From Siphonodentalium dalli (taxonomy: Eukaryota; Mollusca; Scaphopoda; Gadilida; Siphonodentaliidae), in contig CP136069.1 of assembly GCA_032622095.1 (NCBI GenBank), positions 88,644,118-88,708,117 of the forward strand: a stretch of 64,000 bases of DNA, written 5' to 3'. This document shows positions 10,152 through 22,120 of the stretch, one piece after another. The notes beneath the pieces are model-generated. The model did not search any database and had not been told where the DNA came from. It saw only the letters and a list, made by a program, of their open reading frames with translations. Both the position numbers and the translations under genes were made by a program. Within the stretch, counting starts at the first letter, position 1, and each line of letters begins with the position of its first letter.

Positions 10152-10510
10152 TGTGACAGAGCCGTAGGACTTCTTCTTTACGTTGTGTGTGTGACGATGT
10201 CTGTGGTCGTGGTCTTGTCACAAATAAGTCGAGTCGTGTTGAATTGATCTTTTTATTTTTCTTCAAGAGATAATCTGTAAGCAGCGTTTTCTTTCAGAGT
10301 TACACTGAGCCAGTGGAACAGCACCTTAGTATAAGAGACTAACTAAGTGGAGTAGCAGGACTAGAACTGCCGGTCTAAACTCTGGACCGAGCATATATAC
10401 AAAGAGGGGTTGGGACTTAACTGACCAATCATAAGTCCCCTCATTATAATAAATTTTAGACATACCAGTTCCAACCATCCTATGTCAGAGTTGGCACAAA
10501 ACCTGTCACA
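10152..10510 (-). repeat. LTR of the gypsy element (5' LTR in element orientation), 359 bp
   Basis: The ends are perfect inverted repeats, TGTGACAG at 10152-10159 and CTGTCACA at 10503-10510, giving the TG...CA boundaries of an LTR. On the minus strand a TATATATGC box lies at about 10390-10398 and an AAAAATAAAAAG polyadenylation-like signal at about 10248-10258, in the order expected for U3, R and U5. The leader and ORF A follow directly. The partner LTR is outside the window, so age by LTR divergence cannot be read. Confidence 0.85.
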
Positions 10511-10859
10511 ATAGTCATCTATTCTGGCAGGCAGGATAGTTCGAACTAGGTAACAGGGTACGTTATATCAAGCATTCGTATGATAAACTAATGTGTACCC
10601 CGGTGAACGGTGCTGTTCCTGTCAATGTCATTCTCATTTCATCCATGACCTCTATATATTAATAACTGTTGGTCATGAGAATGTGGCTTCAACATAATCC
10701 CGACACCACAGTTCTACTGTACTTGGCTGATGCTGTCGTATTCTCATTTTAAGCTGGGAAATATTTCCTAGAAATATGCAACTAAATTGCACCTTATTTT
10801 TCAAACTACCAGCTTACTTATTGAATGATAGAGAATTTAGGTTTGGTATACATCATTCT
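10511..10859. other. No gene seen
   Basis: Flank of the gypsy insertion. The expected short duplication would start ATAGT at 10511; the other copy is off the window. No ORF or repeat recognised. Confidence 0.5.
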
Positions 10860-11250
10860 GTTACAATAGCGTCGCAATTTAACGCCAGTGTTTGCGTTTC
10901 CAATGCAGTTAATACCCTGATGTGATATTTGCGATGTACCTGACCAGTAGAGTGAACCAAATGTCTCATTTAAGGGTAGCAACGGTTGCTAAGCTAATAA
11001 CACATATGATTGATGACACCATTGCACTAATCATTCATTGGTATTTTGCATTATTTAGCCAGTGTCTAGTCACATGGTGTTGGTTATTTCAAAGGGGGCA
11101 CACGTATATCTAAAACTGTGCAGTCGTGTTCTGCATAGACCACTGATCATTTTATAAGATCGGAAGACTTTGCCACCCGATCTCTTCTTAGTAACGGTTA
11201 CTAAGCAACTACCCGGAATTGCCAGGAAAATGTGTATGCTAATGTTACTC
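10860..11250 (-). repeat. Inverted fragment of the piggyBac-type family found at 3848-6858
   Basis: Read in reverse this matches about 6240-6600. Shared landmarks are a TTTAAGGGTAGCAACGGTTG segment, the ACATGGTGTTGGTTATTTCA segment, the AGATCGG...CTTTGCCACCCGATC segment, and an AGTAACGGTTACTAAGCAAC palindrome. TTAA-type ends were not found, so it looks like a partial copy. Confidence 0.7.
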
Positions 11251-12289
11251 ATTAAGCTCTACTTTAGTGGCAATTCGACTTTACTTGATTGTCACAGCTA
11301 TACATGAAGCGTGAACATTGATTATGGTTGGAATTTTGATGGTGAATTTTAGGTTTCAGTCACTGTACTGAAGTTCGTCAAATGTAACTGGCGTCGGAAG
11401 TGTGAAAGCAAAGCGTATATATTATAGATCTCAGCTGCCCCAAAATGGCCATTTGTCAGCAGCACACTTCCTGCGAAAACACAGAATCTCCCAGTACATG
11501 TGGGATAGACTCCGATGACAACGATGGAGCCAACTATGAACGACTAATATCTTCCTGCGTATTTGTGACAATGCATCCCGTTATCATGTTATGATCAACA
11601 ACGTGGCTTCAAACATTAGTCAGTTGACAGCAAGACAGACACATATCAATAAAACAATAATTATACTTCCATGGTGTAACCAAGGAAGTATACTGTTTTT
11701 CTATTGGTGTCGTTTTCCGTTTTATTGAAAATACTCAGAAACTAATTGGAGGAGGACCGTGAAATCTCTAGGGAACGTAGGCATCTAAGCGATACTGAAA
11801 ATGAAAGAATCCCAATGTCGCCAGAACGCTTCGCCGCGGAATGAAATTAAAAAATAAATTATTTTTCACTATTATTATTATTATTAAAATACTCAACACT
11901 TTTATAATCACAATATTTCGGAAAGTATGAGCAGTAGAAAACTAAAAGTTGGTAAGTTTGTTGGGGCAAATGAGTTTTATGCCTTAGTCGCATAACGAAT
12001 ATTGTCCGCGCTTTCTTCGCAGAGTTATCTCCCCTTATACGAAAACATGTCATTTTATTATCTCGGAAATTATAAGGAGCAGAGCATCGAAAATTGGACC
12101 GTATGCACAACTCGATATGCCCTACAAACCAACGGCATCAAAACTTGTGTCCGAGCTTTTCCTGAGGAGTTACCGCCCATACAAATGGACACACTATACA
12201 CCAGGATGAATAAACAATGTTTTTTTTTTTGTTTTTTTATAAGTACAGAGCTCTAACTTTTTTATTGCATATTCCGAATTGGGCGAGAG
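11251..12289. other. No gene seen
   Basis: AT-rich, short ORFs only. A small inverted pair (TATACTTCC near 11668 and GGAAGTATA near 11684) and homopolymer runs are the only structure noted. Confidence 0.5.
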
Positions 12290-13030
12290 ATTCGGACTCG
12301 AATATATCGCTTTAAAATGTTTTTACCCAGTACTTTCCGCGTTACGGGGTACGGAAATATTGCAACTACTTTTCCCACCAAATCCAATCCGGCTGGTTAA
12401 AGAGCAAGATAATGTCGTAGCATGTACGTTGACATACGTTATGTACGTCCCAACTATAAATGTAACATGCCCAACGGAGAATGCGTGTCAGTGTGGGTTG
12501 AGACTTTAGGAAAATTCCACGAAAATTGCAAAGGGGGTAAAATTCAAACATCGAGATAATTTTTTTTGACGAGTACATCTGATGGCTAGTGTTCACGCGC
12601 ATCCAGAGGTCTATTTTTTAATTTTCAGATGGAACGGTTTACTCGTGACAACGCTATATATCATAAATATGTATACTTCTGTAGTCTATCACTAGCCGAT
12701 TTTTAGCCCCAAACCCAAACGGGGTAATGTAGGAGCGAGTTTATTGCGGTGGTACGTAAGTCGGTATACTGTAGGTATGCCTCCAAAATTTGACCTCTCT
12801 AATATAAACGCAACCTGCTCAAGGGAGTGTTTGTGTCGGGTGGGTTCAGATTTGGCAAATTCCACCGAAGATCAAATGGGGAAAATTACTCCGAAAACCA
12901 TATATTGAGATAAAAACTTTTAGATGAGTGGATGTGATAAGTGGTATCTAAACGCAAGATTAGTTCACTTTTTAATGATTTATATTGAACGGTTTAACCC
13001 TGGTAGCGTATAACGTTGTAACGGGTGATA
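12290..13030. repeat. Divergent tandem pair, unit about 350 bp
   Basis: Two passages align loosely. Each has GTACG..., a GTGTGGGTTGAGACTTTAGG- or GTCGGGTGGGTTCAGATTTGG-like line, AAATTCCACxGAAxAT, ATCGAGATAA or ATTGAGATAA, and GAACGGTTTA near its end (about 12430-12660 and 12770-13010). Long decayed; probably part of the pearl-like element that follows. Confidence 0.5.
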
Positions 13031-13103
13031 TATATTACTCAAATTCAAACCCTCTATTCATGACGCAAATTCAAACGGACTTATCAAGAAGCAAGGCAAA
13101 TGC

Positions 13104-13560
13104 ATGAATATGCTCACCGATATATTATATAGGTATGTCCGCTCTACTGTAGAAGTAACCTATTATCACGATTTAACCTGTCCAAAACACTCCCCGGAGA
13201 AAAGTTTTCCTAGGTATCAAATTTCGTCGAAATCCGTTCGTTTTACCCGATTTGACCTTGAACTGATCATTTCGAAGGTTAATGTCAGGTCAGGGTCACG
13301 ACTTGACCCGCCCAAAAGACTCCCCGGACAAAAGTACCCCTAGGTATCGAATTTCGTGTGAATCCGTCTGTTTTACCAGATTTGACCTTCGATTGACCTT
13401 TTTGAAGACCAATGTCCGGTTTGGGTCACGATTCGACCCGTCCAAAACACTCCCTGGACAAAGGTACCCACATTTATCAGATTTCGTCAAAATTCGTCGG
13501 GCAGTTTTCCCGGCCATAGCTGACAGACAAACAAACAGACAGACAGAAGTACCAAAATAT
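13104..13560 (-). mobile_element. Pearl/Helentron-like repeat with about 2.5 tandem monomers and a CAGA microsatellite
   Basis: Monomers of about 130-134 bp start near 13169, 13303 and 13433, each with a CACTCCCCGGACAAAAG-type block, TATCxxATTTCGTC and a GATTTGACCTT block. A CAGACAAACAAACAGACAGA run follows at about 13522-13546. The same monomer in the opposite orientation forms the element at 29690-30104. A tandem core beside a 4-bp microsatellite is the architecture of bivalve pearl elements, now linked to Helentrons. ORFs across it are repeat read-through, not genes. Confidence 0.7.
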
Positions 13561-13974
13561 ATATTAAATTTAGAAATGTCAATGCAAGTCCACCATCGGA
13601 TCGCAAGGCACCAATATGCATTCGCGCGAAGAGGAACACACATATACGCATAACACTCAAATGGGATGGAATGGAATACCATGGAAGTATATCTGATTCC
13701 ATGGAATCTGACCTCTAGTTTAATATGTAATCACATCGTTAAAACTTGAGTGTTAAGAATGTTTTCGTTTGACTCAACAGACTGCAGATTATCGAAATTA
13801 CAAAACCATTCGACACTTACTTTTGCCAATTACTGTATATTGAGGCATAACTGTATCGTATGTTGCATCCATTCAATTATTGATTGATGCAGTGGGTCAA
13901 ACGCGAGTGTTAATCTTCATATATAGTTGCACATGGTCGCTTATAAGTGATATTACAATCAACGTTTGAGAAAA

Positions 13975-14335
13975 TACGAAATTCTCCATAGGGTTCAGTG
14001 TTAAATTTTTATCGCAACTGTAGCCAGCGAGAATCATCTGATCACATCCATTTTTTTTCCAAAGTACGTCTGTGTTTCATACTTAGTATTTTTGAGTAAT
14101 ATCAGTAACGCATATTATCATACGCAAAATGGCGCCATTTATCCAAAATACTAGAATCTCCATAGGGTTCAGTGTTAAATTTTGATCGCAACTGTAGCTA
14201 ACAAGAATGAACTGATCACATTCAAATAAAAAAAAATACGTCTGTGGGTCGTATCTTATAGTTTTGAGAAGTTTCAAATCGCACCGATCACCATACACCA
14301 GATGACACCATCTATCGTTTTCTGTAAATACGAAA
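13975..14335. repeat. Tandem duplication, unit about 175 bp
   Basis: Each unit begins near CTCCATAGGGTTCAGTGTTA (13984 and 14158), then ATCGCAACTGTAGC, GATCACAT, TACGTCTGTG, and ends in a TATCATACGCAAAATGGCGC- or CACCATACACCAGATGACAC-like line. Divergence of roughly a fifth by eye suggests an old event. Confidence 0.75.
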
Positions 14336-14868
14336 CGCCCTCTAAATTATGTTGAACCCGATATAGGCTGACCAGCCAAAATTCAAGAATGGAAACAAGT
14401 CAATCCCGAAAACACACATAGGTATACATAATCCGTTTTCAGATCGCTTTTAACAAACCAAAAATGCAAAATGACATAAGGAATCCGACTGAATCACTCA
14501 CTGCTTGGAAATCATAATTCTTATGCAATGATTTGAAAAAAGGATAAATCTTTCTGATTCAGCCAATATACACTAATTTCGCATATATCAATACCATACT
14601 TCTCTATAGCGTTCCTATAAGGTAAAGTGCTCTCGATATGATGCCAGAGACAGTCCATGTTAAAAGAGATATCATGATATACAGCAGATCACACGACATA
14701 TCATTCATGGCCAGACAAAACTAACAAATTGTACATAGAGATATGAATAACTTAAGTCATAAAGAGTCAGAACAATAGCATATGCAATGTGAACCGATGG
14801 CGTTAATTAGATTCCGTCATTATCCTGGTCACGGTAACGCTGGTCATCTGATTTGAAGCCATCACGGC
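14336..14868. other. No gene seen
   Basis: No open frame of note and no repeat recognised before the transposon starting at 14871. Confidence 0.5.
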
Positions 14869-14870
14869 AT

Positions 14871-16671
14871 CAGGGCCCAGTTTCTTGAAAGCAACTTACG
14901 ACATAGTTGGGACTTAAGATGGTCTTAACTTCAATCTTCAGTCATAGGCGCGTTTCACGAACAAGATCTTAACTTAAGATGGTCAAAACTTTTTCAAGTC
15001 TGGGGTGAGGTGTCTTAAGATAATCTTAAAGTTAAGACCTAAGTGATGATTCGCCTTTGGTCGGAGAGATGGATGGGATCTATAGTTCATGTATATTATT
15101 ATAATACATTTAAGTGAATAAAACGGAGGGATGCGATGTTCCTGAAATGGTAGTAATTAATAACCATCTGACACACTGGCAGGGACGAGGGCCAGTGATT
15201 CTAGGTTGGCGGAGTGTCCACTTCTAACCATAAACCACCAAGACCGGACTATAAATTTCTAACTGCTGTGTATAAAAAAATATTTTTTATATTCCCACAA
15301 ATTTGGACATGATTTGTTTTAATTACAGAAGTTCCAACTCACACTATCATACTTAGACAGTAATCATATTATACATATCTCTTTATTGATTACCACGACG
15401 AGTTGAATTTAATTTAGTCTAGTTGGGCGCTTGGCGCTCGGGATGGTCCAATATATCGAATTATCTTCTTCTTCGCCCCACGACCACGACGAGCGTGATA
15501 ATCCTTGTTTTGCTTTTAAATATACATATTGAAAATGACCCACAATCCCTTGTATATAGCGGCAGGATAATAATACATAGCAAGCGCCCGGGGTCTACTA
15601 TTATAATCCACCCACATGCATTTAAGATCATGCATAAATTTATTACATTTTCATCACAATGTTTTATTAACTCGGAAACAAAAACAAAGAGCATTGAATA
15701 CGACCCTTGGGCAAACTGAGTCCCGTAAGAGCATTTAGAACTATATGCACTGCTCTTCATGTTGTGTTAATTATAAATGCTGTTTAATAAAATCAATCAC
15801 CTTGGTTTTAGCAAACATCTATATAAAATTGTCATTCAACGTAACCCTGTATATGAAGTTTCAAAGTTCATACGCCGTGATGTATTGTATACTTTAATCC
15901 TTTGGTTGGAAATATTCGGTTTCCTAGAATTAGTTGCTTCAAGGGACGTATAATATATTCGAACATAATACCAGCAGCCCGAGTATAGCGAATACGATAG
16001 CTATGTGTGCATGGACATTGGCGCGAAAACACAATAAAAAAGCGCACATATTAACCTATCGACAGACAACATATATACCTAGGCATATATCATAGACAGC
16101 ACCAATATTTTCCGCGCAAAGCTGTAATAAATAGTCGAGAGCCAGTCTAAGGCGCGGGAACTTCACTTTCTTCTTAACTTGCATAGACTTAAAGACATAT
16201 TATGGATTTGTGAAATTGATAAGTTAGTACTCAGGCGCTATGCCAACACGGAAATGTAACATTATATTAACATCGCAAATTTTCAAAGAAATTGACCAAA
16301 CCACTCCATAGAAAACATCGTCGGAAGTACGCTCAATTGTAAATATTTACATCTCGATTCGGAACGAAACTATCGGCGATAAACTAACACAAATGATTTC
16401 GCCATCGAAAGTCATTGCACTTAATTAATATATAAGAATGACAGTGTGTATTGTCAATTTGGATTAATATTCGTAAAACATAACTACTTTGATCAAGATT
16501 ATTCTCCTTTTCTATTTGATCACCCTACCGGAGTGTTTCACATCACTTTAAGATTGTTTTATGAAACACTTTCATGAAACGGAAAAGAAACACCATAAGA
16601 TCCACCATACGTCTTAGATTAAGTCCAACTTAAGATCTTCTTAAGCCATTGATTCATGAAACTGGACCCTG
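14871..16671. mobile_element. DNA transposon remnant with TIRs and AT duplication, 1.8 kb (ISL2EU/Harbinger-like)
   Basis: The left end is CAGGGCCCAGTTTCTTGAA and the right end, in reverse complement, CAGGGTCCAGTTTCATGAA: 17 of 19 match. Dinucleotide AT lies immediately outside both ends (14869-14870 and 16672-16673). Inside both ends are inverted CTTAAGAT words. A 2-bp AT duplication with CAGGG-type TIRs fits ISL2EU elements of the Harbinger group, but no transposase is left to confirm it. An internal stretch, about 16190-16560, recurs in direct orientation at 34855-35250. Confidence 0.72.
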
Positions 16672-16673
16672 AT

Positions 16674-18630
16674 TCATTGAAAGGGCGATTTGTGTCATTT
16701 TTATTGGACTGTCCATTTGGCTGAGAATGATCATTATTTGCAGAGCTACGTGCCGATTTAATTGAACTAATTATTTCCGAGATGTTCTCTTGTTCTCCAC
16801 CCACCAAGAGCAGTAAGATGGTGTAAATATCGGAGCTCAATTTTTCTGCTATGATTGGTCCACTTGTTGGCTTAGCTTGAACACTCTTTTTCAGAATGGA
16901 ATTTTTATCATAATTATGTGAATGTTCGTAATTGTTTTGTTTCATCGAACAAATTTTAACATAATTTTTCTAGGATGTCCTCGGAGCATGCAGATTTTAT
17001 AATTGTAATGAATTCATCTATTGGTGTGGAATTAACGAATTTCAGGGCGTCCAGGACGCAAAGTCACTTTGAGAATCAAGATCCCTTTTGATCTTAGGCG
17101 AATCCTGTTCCATATCTCATATTAATAGTAGAGCATGTTTGCGCGAATGGTACTTTCGTACCGAAACGTAATCATGTTTTGTGCGGGAAGGGTGCACATG
17201 GTACGCGGAACAAAGTGACTAACCGCTTAATAGGATTTGGAATTGCACGCATGGAACCGACGATTTCGCGAAGAATATATCACGTGGATGGCTCGTTTCG
17301 GTGTTAAGCGACAGCTTGATATTCAACCCAACCGAAAGTAGTAACGTATTGATCAAAACAGGGATTTATTGCATGTTAAAGCTAGGAGGGGATATAGAAA
17401 CGGTTATTGCACAATATCTCAAGATTATAGAGACTTCCAATGTTCTCAGTATTATTCACCAAATAGATTATGTTCCAATTTCAGGGACTTAACGGCTTGT
17501 TTACGGGCATGGTTGAGCTAGGATGGATGTGAACGATTCCTGCCTGATGTCTCAAGATATAAGGGTCTAAAGAGTTCTTATTTTCAAGAATGATGCACCA
17601 AAACAAACCGGAGTAATTTAATTAAATTCTTCGGCTATAATTCTCTGTATACAATGTTCTTGAACACGATTATCACCCCCTGTGAACCGGTCCTGTACAG
17701 CGAGGTAGCAGTGGTTGCGGTACTATGTAAACGCGTTAGAAGGGGACCCCAATCACACCGGTAGCTTTTAGAAGATATCACGAATTGTTATCAGTGAACA
17801 TATATAAGGAAATATAAGACATAATGTGTGAGTTATTCCTATAGTGGTAATTTCATATAATTACCACACACGACCAACTATATTTTTTAGAAACAGATAA
17901 GACTTGACGAATAAACCGAAAAACTTGGATGCTTCACATTCATCGTTCATCGATTATCCACTAATTGTACTCATCAATAGATGCTGAATCGAATTTATTA
18001 ATCTGTTGATGGCCAATGACCCCCTGGATCACGAAATCGAGGGAGATAGATTGGCAATGGTAACGTTCGCAGGGGACCCGCGCTTCCAAATGATACTGTC
18101 TGCAGGTGGTATGTGTTCTGTCTGATGATGGTCTGCTATCAAAGTAATGGGTTTACTCGAGTAATAGCGATCACTTTTACTGATCATGTTTGTTTTTTTT
18201 AGCATATTAAACATTAAACCGACAGACAAACGATAGATATTTGAAAAAAAATATGAAACACACAAATAGGCGACAATATCAGGGGATGGGTCGGAAAAAA
18301 ATTCCAGACACGTATGCTACTTTTTTGCCGATGACCACTTTTTGGACCCACCCACCCACGACCCCCAATTTTTTTTCCATTTCATAGAGTTTTTTTCCAG
18401 CCATGTTTTGACACCCACCCCTTGCGGAACGCAGTGGAACGCAAAACACAAACATACAGAGAAAACCAGGACGAAACCTCCTACATTGAGATTCAGTGAA
18501 TCTAGTAATGAACAGCAGGACTGGTCTCTAGCAGTATATTCTTGACTGCAGTGGATTTTTAATCGTTTTTGTTAAATATCATATTTCCACAGCTCTGCCG
18601 TCAATTTATTTTAAAGCTTAGTATATGAAT
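16674..18630. other. No gene seen
   Basis: No supported gene. The 108-codon minus-strand frame at 16619-16945 crosses the right TIR of the transposon and is discounted. Homopolymer T and C runs lie at 18290-18420, and a partly related CCCACCCC-rich passage recurs near 19970. Confidence 0.5.
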
Positions 18631-18763
18631 AGAGCATGGCTTGGAGTTGACTATGCGAATGTAGTGGCCAGTGGAAAGGGTGTATTTCATGAGCCGAAGG
18701 CGAGTGAACTACACCATTCCCACTGGCCACTACATTCGCGTAGTCAACGACAAGATATGCTCT
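18631..18763. repeat. Foldback hairpin element, family 1, copy 1
   Basis: Starts AGAGCATGGC and ends ATATGCTCT. Long arms pair (GTAGTGGCCAGTGG with CCACTGGCCACTAC, GTTGACTATGCG with CGCGTAGTCAAC), and the loop carries a small GCCGAAGGC stem. The relative at 45457-45603 has the same plan with TAGTGCCCAGTGG arms. Confidence 0.88.
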
Positions 18764-19093
18764 AATCATTATATTATATCGAACATTTATAGACAAACTG
18801 ACGTTCTAATATTTATATACATCGAACATTTTATTGCTAAACTGAAGTCATTGTATTGTGTCCAGGCTGCATTCAATTTCCTTCTCGTCACAAAACCTAT
18901 TAAGCAGCTTTATTGCTATTGTGAATAGCAGCTATGCCTGATTGGGTAACCGGTCACTGACACAGCGCACACGGTTAATCATGATTAATAGTCAATTAAT
19001 AGTTAATTTAGTGCCAAAATGTGTGTGGTAGTCCTTTTAGAGACCTTTTTAGTCTTTGTGTTTTGTTACTTTGTTATGGAAATTTATAAAGAT

Positions 19094-19211
19094 ATTATGT
19101 CTATACACCAGGTAGGTGATATTGCTCTACACCATATAGGTGATTTAGTTTTACACCAGATAGGTGATATTGTTTTACACCAGATAGGTGATTGTATTAT
19201 ATCAGATAGGT
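19094..19211 (+). repeat. 24-bp minisatellite, about five units
   Basis: The unit is ATATTGTTTTACACCAGATA plus GGTG. Because 24 is a multiple of three, the overlapping 76-codon frame at 19019-19249 shows an eight-residue period (LHQIGDIV). The hydrophobic start of that frame could mimic a signal anchor, but coding status is unproven. Confidence 0.85.
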
Positions 19212-21399
19212 TAAATTATTATATGCTACGTGCCACCCAGACTCATTAGACATTACTAAAACATGTTTATCGCACATATAGCAATACACTAGAGCACCCA
19301 GGAGCACTAATGGGAAATCAAAGAAAGTTAATGTTAGGATTGATTCCAATTGATTCAGATTGGTCAGATTGGTTAGGAATTTTATAACGTTCATTCATAG
19401 TTTATCTTGTATGAATTCAGAAATCTTGTATGAGTTCAGAAAAGGCATTATTTCTATTGGACTGCTCAAGTGTAGCATGTGAGAGTAAAGCATATAATAA
19501 AAAACAAACCTAAACTTTTAGTAGAAACCTGTATTAACTCATTCATGACTACATGAGATTGTGAATTATTACCAATTTCTATCTCTTTTGTCGCATATGA
19601 GATAATTGTGTTATCCACTCACAAGTCTAGGTATGTTACATGTTTTTTTCTTTATACATCAGTGTATACATCAATGTTTAATGTCCATGTTTGACCAGAT
19701 TTGGCATTAAATTTATTTCTTTAATGTTATCCTTATTTGATGTTAATTACATAGAATACTGCATGGGCGATTCAGCTGCATTAAGAATATTTTCCCATGT
19801 CCTAAAGAGGCACAAAACCAACATCCAATGGCCCTAGCGTGTTTAGTGTTGCTACAGTTCCTTATTATTGATTTCTTAGTGTTACAAACCAGTACAAACT
19901 AGTAAAAATCCAATAAAAGGTGTGAAGGAAAAAAAAAACATTTGTCACGGAAAAAATTGTTTTGTGCTTATTTTGACACCCACCCCCCAGCATACGTGTC
20001 GGAATATATTCACCCCTGACAATATGAGACAAATTAAAGACGTATTTGCATTGCAAAATATCATATTAGTGTATTGTTGATATTTCATGGAAATAATCTG
20101 ATAGATTCGATTGTTTTGTTCGATTGCCTTTTCTAGCTCATTCTTGTCAAAGTACTTGTTTGTAGATCTGTTTATCGTCTTTTATATATAGATACCGCAT
20201 CTCAAGAATACCTGCTATCGATAGTTTGTCCTCGCCGCGTGTTTCTTCCATCTTTGTGTAGCATTTGCTTATATTTCCCTGCCCAAACAGTTCCCTGCGA
20301 CCAGGAGCTTAACCCGGCACTGATACCTCCCTGTACAGGACGGTTAACATGGGGGGGGGGAGTATTCTTGTTATAAGTTGATATGTTTCGCGTAACAGGC
20401 TCCTGAATGTCCCATGCGCCTGTATGTGGTGCTATACGTCGGGTGGTATTCGTCCCACCCAGCCATACCACTGTGGGAGAACTTCTCCAGAGTCGTTATT
20501 TCGTGAGAGAATCTGGATTCAGAATTCAGATTACGGATTATTCCCCGTACGACGTGGTTCGGTAAACGAACAGACCAGAATCAGTAAACGAACAGACCGT
20601 AATTGTAATCAATCGTTATTTCGTCGTAATCTGGATTCCGATTCTGATTCCGATTCTCAAACCTACATAATGTAAACACACCGAGATTTCGCCACCTCGG
20701 AGTTTAAAAACACAATAAAACATAAGAATCCGTCCCTTGTCTACTAATTATTGCAGAATATAAACGATCTATATTCCATCCATAAAATACCGCCCGAACG
20801 CATGTCGATTTCAGATTCGGCGGATACGTCACTATTGACCGAATTCACGTGAACCTGCATGGATATGTCTTCTGCTTTGTTCGTTATTATATGTTCCTTC
20901 TTATTCAAGAAATAGTAGGATTATATTATATCGATGGATTATCAGATACACGTATGTACTATCTAGTCTTATAGCAATTTCATATTTAAAATGTTTTTTC
21001 CGTTAAATAGTCGTTTTACACAATAGTCTCTGTATAGTGCAGAAACACAGGCATTTTTTGGTCAATGTGCTGTACAATAGTTGGAAAATAAAGCTACTGT
21101 TGTGGTCTTGTGATCGCACGTGAATTGCAACTCCAAATCGCACAAACACAAATGTAAAGCTTATTCTATGATCTCAGGACTATATATGGTGGAAATGCAG
21201 TCAATTTATTGATTAAGTACCCACACGTACAAGTTATAGTGACGTGACTAGAGACAGTGAGTGCTCCATCAAATATCCGACCAACTGCACCCCTCCCCCC
21301 TTGAACCAAACATCCAACTCACAGGTTCGCAGAATTCCATTTGCACCCCTTGAAAATATCCAACCTGACACACCCTAAGATTGGAAAATTACCAACTTT
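19212..21399. other. No gene seen
   Basis: Short ORFs only, a G run near 20351-20360, and GATTCCGATTCTGATTCCGA microrepeats near 20634-20656. The 89-codon minus-strand frame at 20202-20471 has ordinary composition but no recognisable domain. Confidence 0.5.
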
Positions 21400-21570
21400 T
21401 ACCGGTTGAAAAATCAAACAATGAGAACAATTCCAACCTATAGATGGTGTCAAATTAATGTCCAACTAATGTTGTGTCAGGCATGACATTTCCAACTGCT
21501 GGAAATGTACTAAAGTTTAGTTTAAACATATTTATTTGTCAAATTTAGATAACACATGATATATAACACA
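21400..21570. repeat. Dispersed repeat plus LINE-like 3' tail
   Basis: A passage with CCAACTAATGTTGTGTCAGG and ATTTCCAAC recurs at about 37430-37510. The following GTTTAAACATATTTATTTG matches the tail found at about 36545 and 52008, which in the 36.5-kb copy is the 3' end of a minus-strand LINE. Confidence 0.65.
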
Positions 21571-21580
21571 TACATTTGTT

Positions 21581-22120
21581 TATACATACAATGGGATTGG
21601 AGGACAAGTGCTGACTCACTTAAAAGTACCCCCTCTCACATATGTTATTACACTGAATAATAAATAATTAGTAATGGCAAAGCAACATGACTACCAAAAC
21701 AAGTTGAACATATATACAGATCACCGGTCACCCCCTTCCCCGAGTTAGTCATAAGTTTGTATATGTATTTGTTTAAAATCGAGTTTGTTTGTTGCGTTTG
21801 CTGGCTTGTACGTATCATTATTTGGAATAGTTAGTCAAAAGAATCCTGATTATACATACAATGGGATTGGAGGACAAGTGCTGACTCACTTAAAAGTACC
21901 CCCTCTCACATATGTTATTACACTGAATAATAAATAATTAGTAATGGCAAAGCAACATGACTACCAAAACAAGTTGAACATATATACAGATCACCGGTCA
22001 CCCCCTTCCCCGAGTTAGTCATAAGTTTGTTAATGTATTTGTTTAAAATCGAGTTTGTTTGTTGCGTTTGCTGGCTTGTACGTATCATTATTTGGAATAG
22101 TTAGTCAAAAGAATCCTGAT
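21581..22120. repeat. Near-identical 270-bp tandem duplication
   Basis: Copy 1 is 21581-21850 and copy 2 is 21851-22120, head to tail. By eye they differ by only a base or two (TTTGTATATG against TTTGTTAATG), so the duplication is very recent or kept homogeneous, or it is an assembly artefact. The unit begins with a GGATTGGAGGACAAGTGCTG passage akin to the LINE 3' region at 36.6 and 52.05 kb. Confidence 0.95.

Larger units (their letters stand above)
1..10510 (-). mobile_element. Decayed Ty3/gypsy LTR retrotransposon, 3' end beyond the left edge
   Basis: On the minus strand, from high to low coordinates, the order is LTR, two small ORFs, gag with zinc knuckles, basic linker, protease, RT, RNase H, integrase. 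Protease-RT-RNaseH-integrase order is the Ty3/gypsy arrangement. The window opens inside the integrase C-terminus, so the second LTR is not visible. The copy is dead: frameshifts in gag, at the RT finger/palm boundary and before the end of RNase H, a TAG before integrase, a TGA after the second catalytic Asp of integrase, and Asn in place of the second Asp of the RT YLDD box. Three DNA elements (416-1566, 3848-4933, 5308-6858) sit inside it with clean target duplications, so they arrived after it. Clade within Ty3/gypsy not determined. Confidence 0.93.

Noticed and set aside
13282-13682. Overlapping ORFs of 123-128 codons on both strands
   Set aside because: They translate tandem pearl-like monomers and a microsatellite; open frames on both strands come from the repeat.
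16619-16945. 108-codon minus-strand ORF with a Ser/Asn-rich C-terminus
   Set aside because: It crosses the right TIR of the 14871-16671 transposon into flanking DNA, and no domain is recognisable.
19091-19211. CRISPR-like direct repeat array
   Set aside because: Units are contiguous with no unique spacers and the DNA is eukaryotic; it is a minisatellite.
20202-20471. 89-codon minus-strand ORF with ordinary protein-like composition
   Set aside because: No domain, no splice context and no neighbouring coding sequence to support it.
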